The notes under the pieces: model-generated
Database searches by the model: none
What the model was told of the DNA's origin: nothing
Seen by the model: only the letters and a program-made list of their open reading frames with translations
Assembly: GCA_963921425.1 (NCBI GenBank)
Contig: OY992832.1
Location: 17,954,835-18,018,834 of the forward strand
Direction: 5' to 3'
DNA: 64,000 bases
From: Dryas octopetala
Lineage: Eukaryota; Streptophyta; Magnoliopsida; Rosales; Rosaceae
In this document: positions 12,344 to 23,900 of the stretch, piece by piece
How the letters are laid out: the number at the start of each line of letters is the position of its first letter
How positions within the stretch are numbered: the first letter of the stretch is position 1
Made by a program: the position numbers and the translations under genes

Positions 12344-12490
12344 GTAATGTAAGATCCCCACCCCAAAGAATTTCCTGACTGAATATTCAAAAGCGTTTAT
12401 GATCATATATATACAGTTGTAGAAAGCATCAAACTGTCTCTTTCTTTTTGTTCTCAACTGCTTGCACAACAGGTTTTCCGTTTGACCCGT

Positions 12491-13054
12491 CTTATGCGTT
12501 CATATATTTCATTCATCTTAATATGTTGAGGAGAGAGGGGAAAGCTGAAAAGAAGATGAGAAAGAGAAAAGAAGTGAGAGATCTCAGAGAGGAAGAGGAA
12601 GAATACATAAAATAGTTTTAATTTAAATATTAAAAGGCTAAAAGCCATTTATATTTTAAATGTTTTTTTCTATTTTCTTTTGTTTCTTATCTTTCGTAAC
12701 TTTGATGTCTCATCCTTTCACTCATATCTTTCATGTTTCTCTCTTTAATTAAAGAAAATATTGTCAAATGAAGAGTAATAATTTTTTGTGAAAAAGAACC
12801 TGCATTATAATATTTGAGCTCATATATAACCTTATCAAGGAAAATTATTGTATACAATTACAATATTCTTTCTTATAAACCCTCCTTAAATGCTGTTCAT
12901 GTGATATGTTATTGTGAGAGATATTGTATACAATAAATTAATACATGTTGTATGCAAATGTGGTGTTTGGTTAGTGTTTGTTTGCATAGTAGTTGAGAGA
13001 GCACTATACATGATTTCTTTGACACGTGGATCTTAAAAGACTGGATAAGGCATA
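12491..13054. other. Intergenic, no gene recognised
   Basis: AT-rich sequence downstream of gene A. It includes a purine-rich stretch near 12525-12605 that gives a spurious minus-strand frame. Nothing recognisable. Confidence 0.45.
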
Positions 13055-13062
13055 ATGGAGAT

Positions 13063-14154
13063 TAAGGAGTAAAATTTCAGTTTCGAGGAAATTTTCGATG
13101 GAAATTTCGACGGAAATTTTCGCGGAAATTTCGATTAAAATTTCGATTTCGATAAAATTAGACAAAAACGTCGAAAATTGCTATCAAAATATAGAAATTT
13201 TGAATGAAACTTTACCATATGTTTATTTAACATATTATCTACTACATTGATAAAAAACATTGAAGAAATCAAATAATATAGTAGATTTCATGTAATATGT
13301 GATGAATATAATGTGCGCCGGAGATAATACTGTTAAAAAAATACTTCACTAATTAATAATTACATAATAAAATTACACGAATAAATCACTAATGTGGCAA
13401 CGAAAAGTAGCAAGCTTGCTCAAGGGACTTGGAAATGGTCTTCGATAGTTAAATTAAGCCGAATTGGGTTAAAATAGAACCAATCCGATAGCAGCAACGG
13501 CGACAACTGTTTACTTAAAATTTCAATTTTACAAATTATCAAAATTAGAAACCATTAAGAAAATGAAACTTCATGATAAGGGGATAAATTTCTTTTTCAT
13601 AATTTATGTTTATAACTAAACGAAACACAAAAATGACCAGATCAAACCCCAAATAAAATCTCAAACCTTTTTTTTTTTTTTCCAATTGTTTAAAGACTCC
13701 AAATCTCAATCTACCTTAAAAAAAAAATAATTATTTCCTTTTTTCTCTTCTTTTTTTTCTTTCCTTTTTTTTTTTCTTTTCTCTTCTTTTTTTTTTTTTT
13801 TCCTTTTCCTTTCTTTTCTCTTCTTTTNNNNNNNNNNNNNNNNNNNNNNNNNNNNNNNNNNNNNNNNNNNNNNNNNNNNNNNNNNNNNNNNNNNNNNNNN
13901 NNNNNNNNNNNNNNNNNNNNNNNNNNNNNNNNNNNNNNNNNNNNNNNNNNNNNNNNNNNNNNNNNNNNNNNNNNNNNNNNNNNNNNNNNNNNNNNNNNNN
14001 NNNNNNNNNNNNNNNNNNNNNNNNNNNCGAGGATTTCGGAAAATTTCGACGAAATTTCGGCGAAATTTTTCGAAATTAATTTGGTATAGTGTTAAAATTT
14101 CCATACCCTTAAAAAACGAAATTTTCGACGAAAATTTCGAAATTTTACTCCTTG
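13063..14154. mobile_element. hAT-like non-autonomous element with 8-bp target duplication
   Basis: Both ends read inward as (T/C)AAGGAGTAAAATTTC followed by many AATTTCG motifs. The element is flanked by the identical 8-mer ATGGAGAT at 13055-13062 and 14155-14162. An 8-bp duplication is characteristic of hAT transposition. The interior is AT-rich, includes a long polypyrimidine stretch and a 200-base assembly gap, and shows no transposase. Subterminal GAAATTTCG repeats on both sides could be transposase-binding motifs (inference). Confidence 0.65.
13828..14027. other. Assembly gap (200 N)
   Basis: Exactly 200 Ns, probably a placeholder of arbitrary length. It follows a C/T-only stretch that likely stopped the assembly. 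The true size and content of the element around it are therefore unknown. Confidence 0.95.
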
Positions 14155-14209
14155 ATGGAGATGATGACAAATAAATATATACTTGAAAGAGTAATATAAT
14201 TTGTTTTTG

Positions 14210-15928
14210 AGTTAATTATAATTATATACTACTTTTCATGATTCAAAAACTTTCATTAGAATAGATTAATTTCAATATATCGTTAACATAGTATCTCTGT
14301 TAGTCTGACGGTTAGATAGACCTTTATATGCATATATGGCTGACGTGACACATGTGAATTCTATCATTAAATATTGACTTGGCATTTGAAAATAGCCACG
14401 TAAATCAAAAATAATAAAAAATTAATAAAATTTTAAAAATGATATAAAATATTAAAAAATAATTGGATAAAAAAAAAAAAAAGCCTAGAAAGTCAGAATC
14501 CAGCATCCCCACCGCCTCCCCTGCACAGCCAGAAAGAAGCTCGGAACCCAGAAACTCTCCTCCCTCCCCCGAGTCGGCAACCTCGCCTCACGAAATCCAA
14601 GGAATTCCTCGCCAAACAATCCCACCACATCCTCTGCCTCGACGACGACGGCAAGCTGCTCCGCGTGGGTGGGTGGGGTTGCTGGAAATGGCAAGGGTTG
14701 TTGTTGGCAGGGGCAGCAGTTCTTTGATTGGCTTTCTTCCCTCCCTCCTCCTCCCCGCGCCGACTATGAGCCAGTGTTTGTGAGCTTTCTGGTTCTTTGA
14801 TTGGCTTTCTTCGAGCTGCAGTTCTGGAGGCAGTGCGAGGGACACTTTGAGATCCGTTCATGGCTTTCTCTCGAGATTGATTCAAGTTCTCTTCAAGTTC
14901 TTCGACCTGACACATTAATTTACAACAATATCATATTACAAAACAAGAACAAGAGGAAAAGGGGGAATTTTGTTTGGCTGCTGAGAAAGTGCACGAAAAA
15001 TGGAAGGAAATATTAAGATGTTGTCTCCTGACGAGTAAATAAGATAAAAGCGTATATATTGATAAACTCTTTGGATTCTTAACAACCAAACAGAATAGGA
15101 TTATGGACGATTCAACTATTTTATTTATCTCATAAATTTTTGGATTCAGCTGAAAAACATTACATGGCTTTAGGATAGATTACAACAAATTCGAGGAACA
15201 TCTCAATCTGAGCATATAGTGCTTTTGCAGATTTCTAATATTAGTTTTATTTTCCGAAACTTTTGGACAAGTCAATCTGAGCATATAATGATAAAATATC
15301 AAATGGATATGAAAGGGAAAAGGACAAATTACATATTCAAGAGCTTGAGAGAATCAGCCATGAGGACATTAGTGGTGTTAGCTGGGATGTTGTTCTTCTT
15401 GCAAAGAGTCTGGAGCTCATTTCTTGTGAGGCTGTGGAAATCCATGGCAACTAGAAACCCCAAAGGGATACAGTAGGTGTGCTTCGGGAGGGCGATCTTG
15501 GACGTGGTAGCGGCGGCCAGGGAGGGATTCTCAGCCGGTGGCCGGAGTGAGGGAGAGAGGTGGGTAGGTTGGGTGGCTATGCTGGGGAGGCGGTGGGGAT
15601 GCTGGGTTTCTGACTTTCTGGGCTTTTTTTTTGTTTTTTTTAATTCAATTATTTTTTAATATTTTATATCATTTTCAAAGCTTTATTAATTTTTTTTTAT
15701 TTTTGGTTTACGTGCCTATTTTTAAATGTCAAGTTAATATTTAATAGTGAGGTTCGTGTGTGCCACGTCAGCGCTACGTATGTAGATAACGGCCTTTTAA
15801 ATAGTCAAACTAACGGAGGTACTAAATTGACGATATATTGAAGTTGATGTATCCGAATAAAAGTTTTTGAACTCAAGGTATTAAGTTGAAAAGTGATGTA
15901 TAATTGAGATATATAATTGTAATTAACC
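14210..15928. mobile_element. Mutator-like element with about 300-bp terminal inverted repeats (Pack-MULE-like)
   Basis: The left arm (about 14210-14530) returns inverted at about 15590-15928. Shared landmarks are TTAATTATAATTATATA / TTAATTACAATTATATA, TTCAATATATCGT, a GACGTG(A/G)CACA motif, and the inner CCAGCATCCCCACCGCCTCC. Arms of this length are typical of MULEs. The interior is GC-rich and gene-like and contains a captured coding fragment (separate entry). I could not define a 9-bp target duplication, so outer borders are approximate. A 20-base motif around GTTCTTTGATTGGC is directly repeated near 14721 and 14791. Confidence 0.65.
15329..15445 (-). pseudogene. Captured fragment starting MDFHSLTRNELQ (SAP-like plant protein N-terminus)
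   Basis: On the minus strand an ATG opens a 38-residue frame beginning MDFHSLTRNELQTLCKKNN and continuing with IPANTTNVLMADSLKLL, then a stop. It resembles the conserved N-terminal motif (MDFHSL.R.ELQ.LCKKN.IPAN.TNV.MADAL) that I recall from a family of plant proteins of unknown function with a SAP-like start. Only the first motif is present and it sits between MULE arms, so it is best explained as gene capture. The family match is from memory; a short expressed peptide cannot be excluded. Confidence 0.5.
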
Positions 15929-16720
15929 TTTTACTTTTTATATTATTAGAATAATTCAAACTAATTTCTAGGTGCGCAGCCAAAATTACAAAGATTAAAT
16001 TTTAGTTTATAGAGAATCTCAAATTCTCAACTATCAATCCCTAAGTATCAACTAGAGTGAGGAACCTACAATCTTCCATTTTTCATGTCTCACTTAAAAA
16101 TCAATATCTTTACAAAACAAATAAGTTAAGCTTAATCATTTGATTATTATCTTGATGATGTTAAAATTTTAAATATTGTAATCTCCCATTTCCTTTATCA
16201 CAATTAGACGATTAATTATTCTAATTTCATTAAGTTTTTACAAAAACAACTTTTAGGGTGAGATCTAAAGACCCATAGTTTAGAATCTTTAGATCATGAA
16301 ACTATATAGTAGAGTGGAAATAAATTAATGATAAGTGGTATATTTTGATACATTAATTTGTTCTTGAAGATTCTTATTTACTATAAACCATAATGAGAAT
16401 ATTTGAACGACTACATTTTAGATGTATGATTGCTTTAATAGAGGTGATATCCATCGAGATGGTACATGTGGTATCCAAAATGGCAAAATCCAACGGGCTC
16501 TCAATTACCAACACCTTCATCGATTCTTGGCGAGTATTGTTACATTTTAGGATCATTTCAATTGTTATATGATGTATCATCCTGAGACCCAGATGGGTGG
16601 GTTCGACCTCTATAAGAGATATGGTGCCCCATATGGTCAATCGGTCCAAATAGTTTCACATGGGTGAGGCTCTCTTATGAAAGATGATACACCACGCATG
16701 GTCAATGTTGCAAATAGTTT
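15929..16720. other. Intergenic upstream of RBR copy B
   Basis: AT-rich, no gene. From about 16725 to the start codon the sequence matches the corresponding leader upstream of copy C (around 20835-20985), so the C-type promoter-proximal region is shared. Confidence 0.45.
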
Positions 16721-16877
16721 TATTCTGGCAAGCTATTCATTTCATATCAGCTGATCAAACCATCAAAATTACTCTTTACTCCTTCCTCTCGCTTTCAGTC
16801 TCAGAAAAGGACCAAGCATGCTCTTTACATGCTGTTCTACTCTCACTGACCCTTTCAGAGTGAGTGAGAGACTGATC

Positions 16878-19800
16878 ATGCGTGACCGTACGGACGCAGA
16901 CGACGACCTCCACACCATTCTCTCCGAGTTCCGCAGACAGCTCATGGCGGCCGAAACCCTAGACTCCGACCTCGACATGGCCTTCAACCTCCAAATGCAG
17001 GAAGCCATGACCGCCTCCCTCGCTCTAAACCCCTCGACCTCTCACTCTCCTCCGCAGCTGCAGCCGCCGCTGTCGCTCGCCACGCTATGGCCCACGTTAT
17101 ACAGGTCGTCTTGGTCGTCATCGTCAAAACCTGTGGTGGCCGAGACTGAGTGTTTGAGATTGTATTGCAAGGGGCATTGTGCGCGAGGAGATGGTGAGGA
17201 GGGATATGATGGTGGTGGTGGGTGGGGGTGGGGTTGCGATCTGTGACCCGAGAGACAATCTGATATTCGAGGTGAGGAAGAATCTGGAGGCGGTTGTTGA
17301 TGGTGTGGTGCTGAGCAATGAAGCTGCGGAGCTTGAGGCTCTCATTGAAGGGCTTCATACAGCTCTCAGTTTGGACTTGAAAGCTGTCACCTTTTTCTGC
17401 GATGACTACAATGTTTACCAATATGTTAGTTTTTGCACTACAATTCATCGCGTTTGTTATCTTGTTTTCTCGCTATTGAATTGATATCTTTTTTTCTTAA
17501 TGCCCATTAATTCATTTGATTGCATAATTTGTATCTTACTGCTTTTTTTCTTCTCTTTAGTTTTAGTTCTAGTTTTATCTTGTTTTGGGAAGTCTTGTGG
17601 GTAATTTTGTGCTTATGTTGATGATGTGCCTTTTTTTGTGCAATCTTTGGTTGTATGAACTATTGGGTATTTGCTTAGCCATTGGGAAGAAAACTGTGGG
17701 TATTGGTAGGTTTGTAAGTTGGATAGGAATAATGTGGTTTACTACATGTGGGTTTGGTAGGGAAAACATTATGGGAGATTAAAGAGGACGAACTTGGACA
17801 GTTATGAGAAGTGTGCCAAAGGGATTAAATGGGACATAACTTAGACCACAATTAATGAACCTAGACATCAATCTAATTAGTTTGTTTTGTTGGTTTTTGG
17901 TTCAGTGGTTGGGTTGGGTTAATTGGTTGAACTGCAGTTGCAGGGTAATTAGTCTATGTCATTTAATTTGAGACATTGTTTTGGAGTTTGTTAACTTAGC
18001 TTTCTGCAGAAGCTGCAAGGTCCAACAGGACCATCACCAAACAACTTGAAATTTGGGAGAATTAACAGTAATCTTAATAAACTTATCCCCAGCTTTCAAA
18101 TTGCTGTCTTAAACATTTGTTGATTTTGCTTCACATGTGTGACAAAGCCAATTATTAGTATCAATATATATGTTAGAATTTCAAATTTCACTTTCTGCAA
18201 TGATATGATGATTGACATATGATTGACTTTTTTGGTGCCATTGGTATTCATAGAATTCTCAGTGTAATAGAAATATTTTTTTGGTGCCATGGATATGATT
18301 GACTTTTTACAAATACAGGTTACAAACAGGGTTGTTCCTGGAAACAGCAAAATTGCAACATTAGTCAATCAAGTTTCTCTTCTCCAAAGAAAATTCGAAC
18401 ATTGCATCCCTTCTCTTGTGGCACGTAGTGACATTAAGTTTGCATTTGAATTTGCAAGAGATGCTATTGTTTCTCAGATCATGACCTGGCCTGCAGAAAC
18501 TGATGGGAGATGGCCTGGAAAGCAGCGGAAGATAGCAACTCTTGTCAATCAGGTTAAGAGCCTTCAGAGGAAATTTACAAAACGTAACCTGAGACTTGTG
18601 CCCCAATACGATATTAAGTTTGCATTTAAACTTGCAAGAGATGCAATATTGTCTCAGTCTCAGACCAAAAAGCCTGCACAGTCTACCACTTGCAAACATG
18701 TGATTGAGACTTGTAGTGAGTTGTTTGGAAGATACTGATGTTAGTCAGATATTTTCTGTTGATGGCTGCCTGCACCGGTATTGCTTTTCTTGTATGAAGC
18801 GGCATGTGGAGGAGAAGTTGCTTCATGTGAATGTGATGGTTCCTAGATTCCCTCATGAAGGCTGTAAGTCTAAGCTTAGTGTTGACAGTTGTGCAAAATT
18901 CTTGACACCTAAACACATGGAGACTATGCGCCAACGCATAAAGGAAGCTTCAATTCCTGCAACAGAGAGAGTCTATTGCCCATATCCAAGGTGCTCTGCT
19001 TTAATGACACAAAGTGAGCTCTGAGTATGCTAATGAAACCTTGAGGAGTGTGGAAGGAGTTAGGAGATGCATGAAATGTCACTTCCTTTTTTGCATCAAT
19101 TGTCAAGTCCCGTGGCACATAAATATGACATGCTCTGACTACAAAGGTTGAATCCTTATCCCCAAGAAGAAGATACAAAGCTAAAGTTTCTTGCCCCAAG
19201 GAAGCTGTTGTGCCAGTGTGTGAAGTGCAACCATATGATTGAACTTGCTGAAGGTTGCTTCCACATGACTTGCAGGTATTTAGTTCCCATATTTTCGAGT
19301 TGACCCCTCTTATAGTAAGTTTTTAAAAAGTATTTTTGTAAAAAATCTGTGGGGGAAGAAGATTTTTTTAAAAGATTACAAATTTACAATTTACCTTAAT
19401 CTTTGGGGGGCTGATGTCCTAACTTGAAAGGAATTAGTCCATATTTTTGTAAATGGCATGGTTATTAACATGTAGTGATTTGTTGCCCAAGTAATTTTAG
19501 ATTGTGTGGCATCATTGTTTGTGAATCTGGATTTTTATCAGTATTGTGATATCGTAATTGAAAGTTGTTGGTCAAGTTTCCAAGTAATTGTATCTTTGTC
19601 ATCTTAGCACCCATTCTAATGTTGCTTTTATTTCTTTTGCAGATGTGGGTATGAGTTTTGCTATAAATGTGGAGCTGAGTGCAAAAAGCCAACATGTGCA
19701 TTCGTAGTATTGGATGAGGGTCATATTTGGCATGATGAAGATGAAGAAGATGAGGGAGAGGGTTTTTATAGGGACTCGGATTATGAATTTCGGTAACATT

Positions 19801-20208
19801 CCCTCTCCAAAGAGTCTTACATCCCTCAAATTTTCTTGCTGGATAATATTTAGTGACATTTATGTTTATAAATTATATGTTTGTGCAAAGTATCAAAATG
19901 ATGTCTCTTTGTTTTGGTTTTCAACTGCTTGCTCACCTGGTTTTTCCATCTCTTAATTATGAAGGAGAACATGACAGTGTGAAAAACTTACATTATAATA
20001 ATTGAACTCATATACAAGTATAACAACTGTTATGTCATCTTGGTACCCATTCTCAAGCTTTTATTGCTTTTGCAGACATGGGCGTGAGTTTTGCTGTCTT
20101 TGTGGAGCTGAGTGGAAAGACAAAATGCCAGGATGTTCATGCATACTTTTCGATTTTGAGGAAGAAGATAATGATGGTGATGGTGATGGTGAAGATGTTG
20201 AGGAGTAG
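16878..20208 (+). pseudogene. Broken chimeric RBR E3 ligase copy B (C-type 5' half, A-type 3' half)
   Basis: Homologous exons are 16878-17424, 18319-19275, 19643-19796 and an alternative terminal exon 20076-20208. Exon 1 and intron 1 match copy C but lack about 70 codons after SLALNPS. Exon 2 begins as C (VTNRVVPGNSKIATLVNQV) and at about 18500 switches to A (GRWPGKQRKIATLVNQVKS), so the linker segment is present twice. Disruptions: an extra G in the GGGG at 17171-17174; one extra base at about 18715 inside the RING1 CxxC; CPHEGC changed to FPHEGC; two bases missing at about 19021 in the IBR; one base missing at about 19144. The first terminal exon has also lost the Trp of GAEW. Very unlikely to make an RBR ligase. 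Confidence 0.8.
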
Positions 20209-20986
20209 GAGGATGAGGAGGAGAAGGAGAAGGATGAGGATCAGGAGTGTGGATTGGATTTATTATCTTTTCTGTTTTCTAGTGTTTTTAGTTTGAATAT
20301 AATGTAGATACAATTGCCATTGTTTCAATAATGAATTGATATGAAACGCCAATATATTAGCGTGAAGAGTTGATGGATTGCGGTAATGCATTGATGGAAA
20401 ACCCTCAAAATTAACTGATTGATTCCTATTTACTAATCATTTGAATTTTATTCACTAACATAAGAAGTCAATCCTAAGTTAATTTTCATTGTTTTTTCAT
20501 CTCGTCTTGCAAAAATATTGTTTGATGACCCATGGTCAGAGTCAAAACTAGTCAAAGAACTCTTTTTGATAGCATTAAAAGGAAGATTCCTACTCTTTGT
20601 TATCATAATCTTTTCATAATTCAGGCTAGTCTAAATAAAGGTATAACAAACCATAATCAATTTAAAAGTATAATGTGATGAGTCTTTTTTTTTTGGTCAA
20701 ATATGATGAGTCTTTTTTAGTGCCATCATGATCAGTCCATGAAGGTTAAAAAATGTGATTTCTCTAGTTGTGGATTAAAAGGACACGTGGCAAAATCCGA
20801 CGGACTTCCCTTTGGTTTGTTTTTCTTCCTTCTCTAGGAAGTTATTCATTCATTTCCATTTTCCGCTGATCAAACAAACGAAATTACTCTTTTCTCCTTC
20901 TTGTCGGTCTCAGTCTCAGAAAACCACCATCTACATGCTACTCGACTCTCACTGACCCCTCCAGACTCCAGAGTGAGAGACGAACC
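20209..20986. other. Intergenic between RBR copies B and C, with C leader
   Basis: The first part is B 3' flank. From about 20835 the sequence matches the leader of copy B (shared CTGATCAAAC, TTACTCTTT and CAGTCTCAGAAAA segments), so this is the likely 5' UTR and proximal promoter of copy C. No other gene seen. Confidence 0.4.
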
Positions 20987-23900
20987 ATGGTTGACCGTAC
21001 GGACGCAGACGACGACCTCCACACCATTCTCTCCGAGCAACGCAGAGAGCTCATGACCGCCAAAACCCTAGGCTCCGACCTCGACATGGCCTTCGACCTC
21101 CAAATGCAAGAAGCCATGTCCGCCTCCCTCGCTCTAAACCCCTCGAGCTCTCACTCTCCGTCTCCGCCGCTGCCGCAGCATCACGACCAAAACGACGCCG
21201 TATTGGACCTGGCCACCGCGCTCATGCTCGAGGACGTGGAGCGATTCGCGCAGGAGTACGCGGACCACGAACGCAGCGTTTTGGAGATGAGGAGAGCTAA
21301 GGAGGAGCTGGACCGTCGGATTCACGACCAGAAGTTCGCGGCCGACGTCCGCGACGCCCCCGAGGACTACTGGCTCAAGCACGGCGATAACTACGAGAGG
21401 CCGTACAGTACGGACGGTTCGTCGTCATCGTCATCGTCATCGAAAGTTGCGGTGGCCGCCGAGACTGAGTGTTTGAGATTGTATTGTAAGGGCATTGTGA
21501 GCGAGGAGATGGTTAGGGATGTAAAGGTTGTGGTGGGTGGGACCGGGGTTGCGATTTGTGACCCGAGAGACAATCTGCTATTCGAGGCCCAGAAGAATCT
21601 GGAAGCGTTGGTTGATGGTGTGGTGCTCAGCAATCTGGCTGCGGAGCTTGAGGCTCTCATTGAAGGGCTTAACAATGCTCTCATTCTGGACTTGAAAACT
21701 GTCACCTTTTTCTGCGATGACTACATGCTTTACCAATATGTGAGCTTTTGCTTTTGTCGATATTGTTATTTATTATCTTATTTTCTTGCTAGTGAATTGT
21801 TATATTTTTGTCTTTTAATGTCCACCAATTCAGATGATTGTATTTTGAATGTTGTTTTTTTTTTTTCTCTTTTTACTTTGTTTTTTTTTTTTTTTTTGGG
21901 ATGTCTTGTTGATGATGGTTGTGTTGACTGGTGTGTTGTTTGGTGCAATATTTGGTTGTATGGACTGTTGGGTATTTGCTTAGCCATGGGAAGAAAACTG
22001 TGGGTATGGGTAGGTTGGAAATAGAATAGAAATAATGTGGCTTACTACATGTGGGAGATTGAAGAGGACAAACTTGACAATTATGAGAAGTGTCACAAAG
22101 GGAATTGAATTGGACATAACTTGGAAAATTCTAGTCTTAGACCATAGTTATTGAACCTACACATCCTAATTGGTTTGCTGTGTTGGTTTTTGGCTCAGTG
22201 GTTGGGTTGGGTTAATTGGTTGGACTGCAAGGTAACAAGTCAATGTCATTTAATTTGGGAGAATTAACAGTTATCTTAATAAACCCATCCCCAGCTTTCA
22301 AATTGCTGTGTTAAACATTTTCTGAGTTTGCTTCACATGTGACAGCCAGTTATTAGTATTAATATGTTAGAATTTCAAATTTCTTCAAATTTGACCTTCA
22401 GCAATGATGCAGTCATGCGGGTATACCATTTTGCTGCTGTAAGAAATTTGTTAATTTTTCTTAGTGATGTATTCTGTCAAATTTTGTTGATTGTGTACAA
22501 GGAAATTGATAGTATAATTCTTGTCTTTGTTATGCTCATTATTTGTTTACTTCATGTTTATAGAATAAAACGTGCTTAGTGTAACATATAATTTTGTTTT
22601 GTGCCACTGAAATAGATGATTGAAATTTTATAAATATAGGTTACAAACAGGGTTGTTCCTGGAAACAGCAAGATTGCAACATTAGTCAATCAAGTGGCTC
22701 TTCTGCAAAGAAGATTTGAACATTGCAGACCTTCTCTTGTGGCACGTACTGACATTAAGTTTGCATTTGAATTTGCAAGAGCTGCTATAGTTTCTCAGAT
22801 CACCTGGTCTGCCGAAAATGGCAAGAGTTTGAAGGAGACTTGTTTAATATGCTTTGAAGAAACTGATGTTGCTCAAATGTTTTCAATTGATGGTTGTCTG
22901 CACAGGTATTGCTTTTCTTGTATGAAACAGCATGTAGAAGTAAAGTTGCTTAATGGGATGGTGGCACAGTGCCCTCATGAAGGTTGTAAATCTGAGGTGA
23001 ATATTGATAGTTGTGCAAAATTCTTGGCACCTAAGCTAGTTGAGGTTATGAGCCAACGAATCAAGGAATCTTCTATTCCTACCACGGAGAAAGTTTATTG
23101 CCCAAATCCCAGGTGTTCTGCATTAATGTGCAAAAAGGAGGTCTTAGAATATACCAACACTTGTTTTGTTGGTGCTGAACAGTCCGGAGCCAGGAAATGC
23201 ATGAAATGTCATTACTATTTTTGTATCAATTGCAAGGTTCCTTGGCACTTCAATATAGCCTGCTATGATTACAAAAGATCACATCCCCATCCCCTAGCAG
23301 AAGATCAATTGCTGACTTCTCTGGCTAAAAAGAACCTCTGGCGCCAGTGTGTGAAGTGCAGCCATATGGTTGAACTTGCAGAAGGTTGTTACCACATAAC
23401 TTGCAGGTGCTTTACCCTCCTCCCCTCCCCTCCCATTTGACTTATCTTTTGGTTGTTGTTATGTTGTTTTTGTCATCTTTAGATACGATTACCAATTTTA
23501 TTAGAGAAGAATGAAATAAGCAAAAGACATAAATAATATACCCTCGTGAAATCAAGATGATCTAACTGGTAGCAACTTGAATAAAAGAGTGGTAATGACT
23601 AAACTGTTGGGACACAAGTTCCTCTGAGTTCTTATGTGAGAAAACAACAATACCATCCAACAACCAAAATAGCCAATCTGTGCATATATGCATTGATATT
23701 CTCATTTATGCTTTTGTTTTGTTAGCAAGCATCATATGAGATCCTAATGATCTATAAACAGATCTCATGATAGGACCTTACATTGTTCCCCTCAGATAAC
23801 TTTGGTCCCTCCACCAACGTCTTCTCCTTGGTTATGCTATTGTGCATATTGCCTTTACTGATTGCAAACCATCTTTTTTTCTTCTCTTACTCAAGGAAAT

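Noticed and set aside
13706..14170. 154-residue minus-strand frame
   Set aside because: It reads straight through 200 Ns and a polypyrimidine run.
16818..16877. Upstream in-frame ATG for RBR copy B
   Set aside because: The extra residues have no counterpart in copy C, whose start aligns with the ATG at 16878.
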